Below the pieces are notes generated by a model, which did not search any database, was not told where the DNA came from, and saw only the letters and a program-made list of their open reading frames with translations. This document shows positions 60,626 to 64,000 of a stretch of DNA of 64,000 bases, in pieces; the first letter of the stretch is position 1, and every line of letters starts with the position of its first letter. Source of the stretch: an uncultured Rhodobacterales bacterium (GTDB lineage: Bacteria > Pseudomonadota > Alphaproteobacteria > Rhodobacterales > Rhodobacteraceae). The stretch lies in the NCBI GenBank assembly GCA_903873585.1, contig CAIQOV010000002.1:25685-89684 (forward strand), given 5' to 3'. Position numbers and translations under genes: made by a program.

Positions 60626-62173
60626 TCACAACTGCCGCTTTAACAACACCAACTGCAAGGCACTGCGGCGGGCGACATCTTCCAGCCCCAAATGGCGCAG
60701 GGTCGAAAGCCCCTCGGTCACAGCGCGCAGATCGCCCGCCTCGCCTTGGCGCATTTGTGTCATGGCCGATAAAATGGCTTGACCGATGCGGCCTTGATCA
60801 AGCTGCGCTTGCAGGGTTTGCGGCAAGACGGGGGCTACGAAGGCTGCGGCAATCGCGGCATCTAGCGGATCGGGCGCGGGCACCCCTTGCAGCGACCCGC
60901 GCGCTAGGGCCAACAAAAAGGCTTGTTGCGGGTCTTTCGGGGCGTAAATCTGCGTCAGGCTTTCATAATCGGGCGACAGCAGCATCACTTGAAAGGCCAG
61001 CGATGCGGCATCGTCTGACAGGGAAAAATGCGACAAATCTTGGCCGTACAGCGTGGCAAAGGGCACTTCTAGCCCCGCCTCTGTCATTTTTGCCCAAACT
61101 TGCGGCAAGGTTGCTTCTACAGCGGACTGATCTTTGGCGCTGACGGCGGCATCAAAATCTTGAAACGCCGCGACCCTATCCCAAACCCCGCCGGAAGCGG
61201 CGGGTTTTTGCTGCGTGTACAGCCCCAAGAGCATATTCGGCGCAACCGATCCCATGCGCGATAGGCGTTCAACCGCCTCTAGCTGGGCCTTCCATCCGGC
61301 GTTTTCGGACAGGTCGGCATAGGTAAAGGCTATGGGCAGGGCGGTGTCGGGCAAAGGTTCGCCGATCGCTTCGTAGATGCGAAAGATCAGCGGTGTGACC
61401 GGCGTGGGCATAATGGGCGTGATGCCGGTATCATCCAGTTCCGGTTCCATAAAACGGGTCAGAAGCGCGCCTTCTTCGGGGCTGACCGTTTGCAAGGCGC
61501 GCGCTGTATCCAGCGTTAGCTTGGCGGTGTCAAAATCGCCTGCACGCGCAAGGCAAAAGATGCGCGTGGGCAGGGCAGGGGCCAGACCGGGGGCGGATTT
61601 CAGCGCCTGACAGGCGTGATCTTCATCACCGATCAGCAAAGCGACATCAAAAAACCGCCGGAAAATCTCGGGCGAGCGTGTGGCACCTGCGGTGTCTAGC
61701 AAAGCGCGGGCCTGATCCAGCGCGCCGATGGCCAAAAGCTTGTCAACGCGGGCCAAAAACAACGTCTCGCCGATTAAAGAGCCTTGCGGGGGTTCGGAGT
61801 TTGCCAAAAGCAGGGTCAACAGTTCTGATTGCAAAGCGGGCAAGTCTTGGCCGTTGTCTTGCGACAAAAGCGTTGCAATATCCGCCACCGAATCTGTGCC
61901 CCACAAATTGCGCGGCAATCCGGTGACAGCGGGCGGCAAAATCCCCAACCCATCCACGCTGTCAGCCTGCAAAGGTTGCACGGTGACGGTATCGGTCTGC
62001 ACGCCGTAAGCCGACACGGGCGGTTCCCCCAGCGCCCCGCCTGTGCTGTTGCTGACCAAAGACTGGCTTAACCAATCAATTGCAGACAAGGGCTGATCGG
62101 CCAAAACCATGCCGCCACAGGCCAGCCCAAGCGCTGTGGTCACGCCGAAAAGCCCGTGCCGCCTAGTCGGCAT
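60626..62173 (-). CDS. Conserved hypothetical secreted/membrane protein
   Basis: N-terminal hydrophobic segment; long helical, no recognised motif; sits between xerD and aroK. Confidence 0.7.
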   Translation of the reverse strand: MPTRRHGLFGVTTALGLACGGMVLADQPLSAIDWLSQSLVSNSTGGALGEPPVSAYGVQTDTVTVQPLQADSVDGLGILPPAVTGLPRNLWGTDSVADIATLLSQDNGQDLPALQSELLTLLLANSEPPQGSLIGETLFLARVDKLLAIGALDQARALLDTAGATRSPEIFRRFFDVALLIGDEDHACQALKSAPGLAPALPTRIFCLARAGDFDTAKLTLDTARALQTVSPEEGALLTRFMEPELDDTGITPIMPTPVTPLIFRIYEAIGEPLPDTALPIAFTYADLSENAGWKAQLEAVERLSRMGSVAPNMLLGLYTQQKPAASGGVWDRVAAFQDFDAAVSAKDQSAVEATLPQVWAKMTEAGLEVPFATLYGQDLSHFSLSDDAASLAFQVMLLSPDYESLTQIYAPKDPQQAFLLALARGSLQGVPAPDPLDAAIAAAFVAPVLPQTLQAQLDQGRIGQAILSAMTQMRQGEAGDLRAVTEGLSTLRHLGLEDVARRSALQLVLLKRQL

Positions 62174-62297
62174 GTAACGTCACCGGCACTGTCATTTCCC
62201 CTGTCACGGGGGTCATTTCAGCCAGATAGGCATAGGCTATCAAAGCCGCAAAGCCCAAGATGGCCAAGACCAGCACTGCCTTAATCAAACGCCCCAT
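62163..62297 (-). CDS. Small single-TM hypothetical protein (44 aa)
   Basis: MGRLIKAVLVLAILGFAALIAYAYLAEMTPVTGEMTVPVTLHAD*, overlapping start of downstream gene. Confidence 0.6.
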   Translation of the reverse strand: MGRLIKAVLVLAILGFAALIAYAYLAEMTPVTGEMTVPVTLHAD

Positions 62298-62450
62298 TCC
62301 GTTTGTCCCCCATCGCCCACAGCGCTGACCCACACTGGCGATTATATATGGCATTTGTCGCAACTTCACGCCATTCAGGAGAGGAACTGCGACCTTAGCA
62401 AGGCATTATCCTGCCCCAAGGGTCTGCGAAAGAGGGAACGGACCGCAACG

Positions 62451-62993
62451 ATGCAGCGCTTGAAGAAAACCGTGGTGCTGGTGGGCATGATGGGGGCAGG
62501 CAAAACCGCCGTTGGCACGGCTTTGGCGCGTGATTTGGCCGTGCCCTTCCGTGATTCGGATGATGAAATCGTGCGCGCCGCACACCGCTCGATTGCCGAA
62601 ATCTTTGAACGCGATGGCGAGGCGTTTTTTCGCGCCCGTGAAACCGAGGTTTTGGGGCGCTTGCTGCACGCCGATCCTTGTGTGTTGTCAACCGGCGGTG
62701 GAGCTTTTTTGGCGGGGGTGAACCGCGATCTGATCCGCGCAGCGGGGGTTTCGGTTTGGCTGCGGGTGGATATTGATTTGCTGTGGCATCGGGTGCGCCA
62801 CAAAACCACAAGGCCCCTGCTGCGCACCGCGAATCCGCAAGAGACGCTGAAGGCGCTTTACGCCGCCCGTCTGCCTGCCTATGCCCAAGCTGATATTACG
62901 GTGGATAGCGCGCCTGACCTGTCAGTCGATGCCATGGCCGCGCGCGTTGCGGCCAGTTTGGCCACCCGCCCCGATGTGATGGAGACGGAATAA
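62451..62993 (+). CDS. aroK: Shikimate kinase
   Basis: VVLVGMMGAGKTAVGTALARDLAVPFRDSDDEI; STGGGAFL. Confidence 0.95.
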   Translation: MQRLKKTVVLVGMMGAGKTAVGTALARDLAVPFRDSDDEIVRAAHRSIAEIFERDGEAFFRARETEVLGRLLHADPCVLSTGGGAFLAGVNRDLIRAAGVSVWLRVDIDLLWHRVRHKTTRPLLRTANPQETLKALYAARLPAYAQADITVDSAPDLSVDAMAARVAASLATRPDVMETE

Positions 62994-64000
62994 ATGCTAA
63001 ATATCGTTCCGGTAGATTTAGGCGCGCGCTCGTATCAGGTGCGCATCGGGCAGGGGCTTTTGGCCGACATCGGCGCGCACATCAACCCGCTGTTGCGGCG
63101 CAAACGTGTGGCAATTGTGACCGATGAAAACGTGGCCGCCCAGCATTTGCCCGCCGTGCTGGCGGCTTTGACGGATGCCGGAATTGCGGCTAACGCGCTG
63201 ACATTGCCTGCGGGCGAAAGCACCAAGGGCTGGCCAGAGTTTACCCGCACCGTCGAATGGCTTTTGGCCGAAAAAATCGAACGCCGCGATATTGTCATTG
63301 CCTTGGGCGGCGGTGTGGTGGGCGATTTGTTAGGCTTTGCCTGCGCGGTTTTGCGGCGTGGCGTGCGCTTTGTTCAAGTGCCGACGACCTTGCTCGCGCA
63401 GGTTGATTCCTCGGTCGGGGGGAAGACGGGTATCAATTCGACGCATGGCAAAAACCTGATCGGGGCCTTTCATCAACCGTCTTTGGTGCTGGCCGATATT
63501 GGCGCGCTAAATACCCTACCACAGCGCGATCTGCTGGCGGGCTACGGCGAGGTGGTGAAATACGGGCTGTTGGGGGATGCCGGTTTTTTCGATTATCTCG
63601 AGTCCCAAGGCCCGGCTTTGGCGCGTTACGATGCTGACGTGATTTTGAAAGCCGTCACACGGTCAGTTCAGATGAAAGCCGGAATTGTCGAGCGCGATGA
63701 GACAGAAGAGGGCGAGCGCGCGCTTCTCAACCTAGGGCATACATTTTGCCACGCGCTGGAAAAGGCCACAGGGTACTCCGACCGCCTTTTGCACGGCGAA
63801 GGTGTCGCCATTGGCTGTGCGCTGGCCTTCGAACTTAGCCAGCGCCTTGGCCTGTGTTCGCAAGAAGCCCCCAGTCGCGTGCGCGCGCATCTTAAAGCGA
63901 TGGGCATGAAAACGGACCTGTCCGATATTGCAGGCGATTTGCCGAACGCCGAATCTTTGTTGGCACTAATGGGGCAAGATAAAAAGGTGATCGACGGCAA
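62994..64000 (+). CDS. aroB: 3-dehydroquinate synthase (truncated by window end; absent from ORF track)
   Basis: ATG at 62994; DIVIALGGGVVGDLLGFACAVLRRGVRFVQVPTTLLAQVDSSVGGKTGINSTHGKNLIGAFHQP; open to 64000. Confidence 0.96.
   Translation, partial: MLNIVPVDLGARSYQVRIGQGLLADIGAHINPLLRRKRVAIVTDENVAAQHLPAVLAALTDAGIAANALTLPAGESTKGWPEFTRTVEWLLAEKIERRDIVIALGGGVVGDLLGFACAVLRRGVRFVQVPTTLLAQVDSSVGGKTGINSTHGKNLIGAFHQPSLVLADIGALNTLPQRDLLAGYGEVVKYGLLGDAGFFDYLESQGPALARYDADVILKAVTRSVQMKAGIVERDETEEGERALLNLGHTFCHALEKATGYSDRLLHGEGVAIGCALAFELSQRLGLCSQEAPSRVRAHLKAMGMKTDLSDIAGDLPNAESLLALMGQDKKVIDG

Overview
64 kb chromosomal window from an alphaproteobacterium, most likely Rhodobacteraceae judging by gene content and order. 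Most of it is dense housekeeping sequence: soxA(partial)/soxG, sodB, an Atm1-type ABC exporter, bamB-like, der, gluQ, trmFO, gyrA, glmS/glmU, dcd, tRNA-Pro(GGG), ihfA/fabH/plsX/rpmF, bamE-like, msrB, olsB-like, ABC-F, ccmABCDG, a folate/methionine module, ppx-rlmE, ycbB/ycbK-like, lpxD, a CorC/HlyC-like protein, xerD, aroK and aroB(partial). The main accessory region (about 13.3-25.0 kb) is an alpha-galactoside-type ABC transporter operon with two GH4 glycosidases. A flavin-dependent 'tryptophan halogenase' family gene sits between the two GH4 genes and overlaps the upstream one by TAATG. Other notable items: (i) a symmetric array of four hairpins with compensatory stem changes between the convergent ccmG and a small conserved ORF; (ii) two copies of a structured intergenic repeat (GC[A]GGGGG-TTTCACA-CCCCC[T]GC ACCCCCGTGGGATATTTGGGCA), one of which encodes the C-terminal tail of a protein; (iii) a short decayed integrase N-terminus next to trmFO; (iv) several strong inverted repeats upstream of gyrA and ihfA, downstream of the transporter SBP gene, and in the ABC-F/AKR convergent gap. 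I found no CRISPR array, prophage, toxin-antitoxin or recognisable defence system. All family calls come from reading translations by eye; no database search was run.
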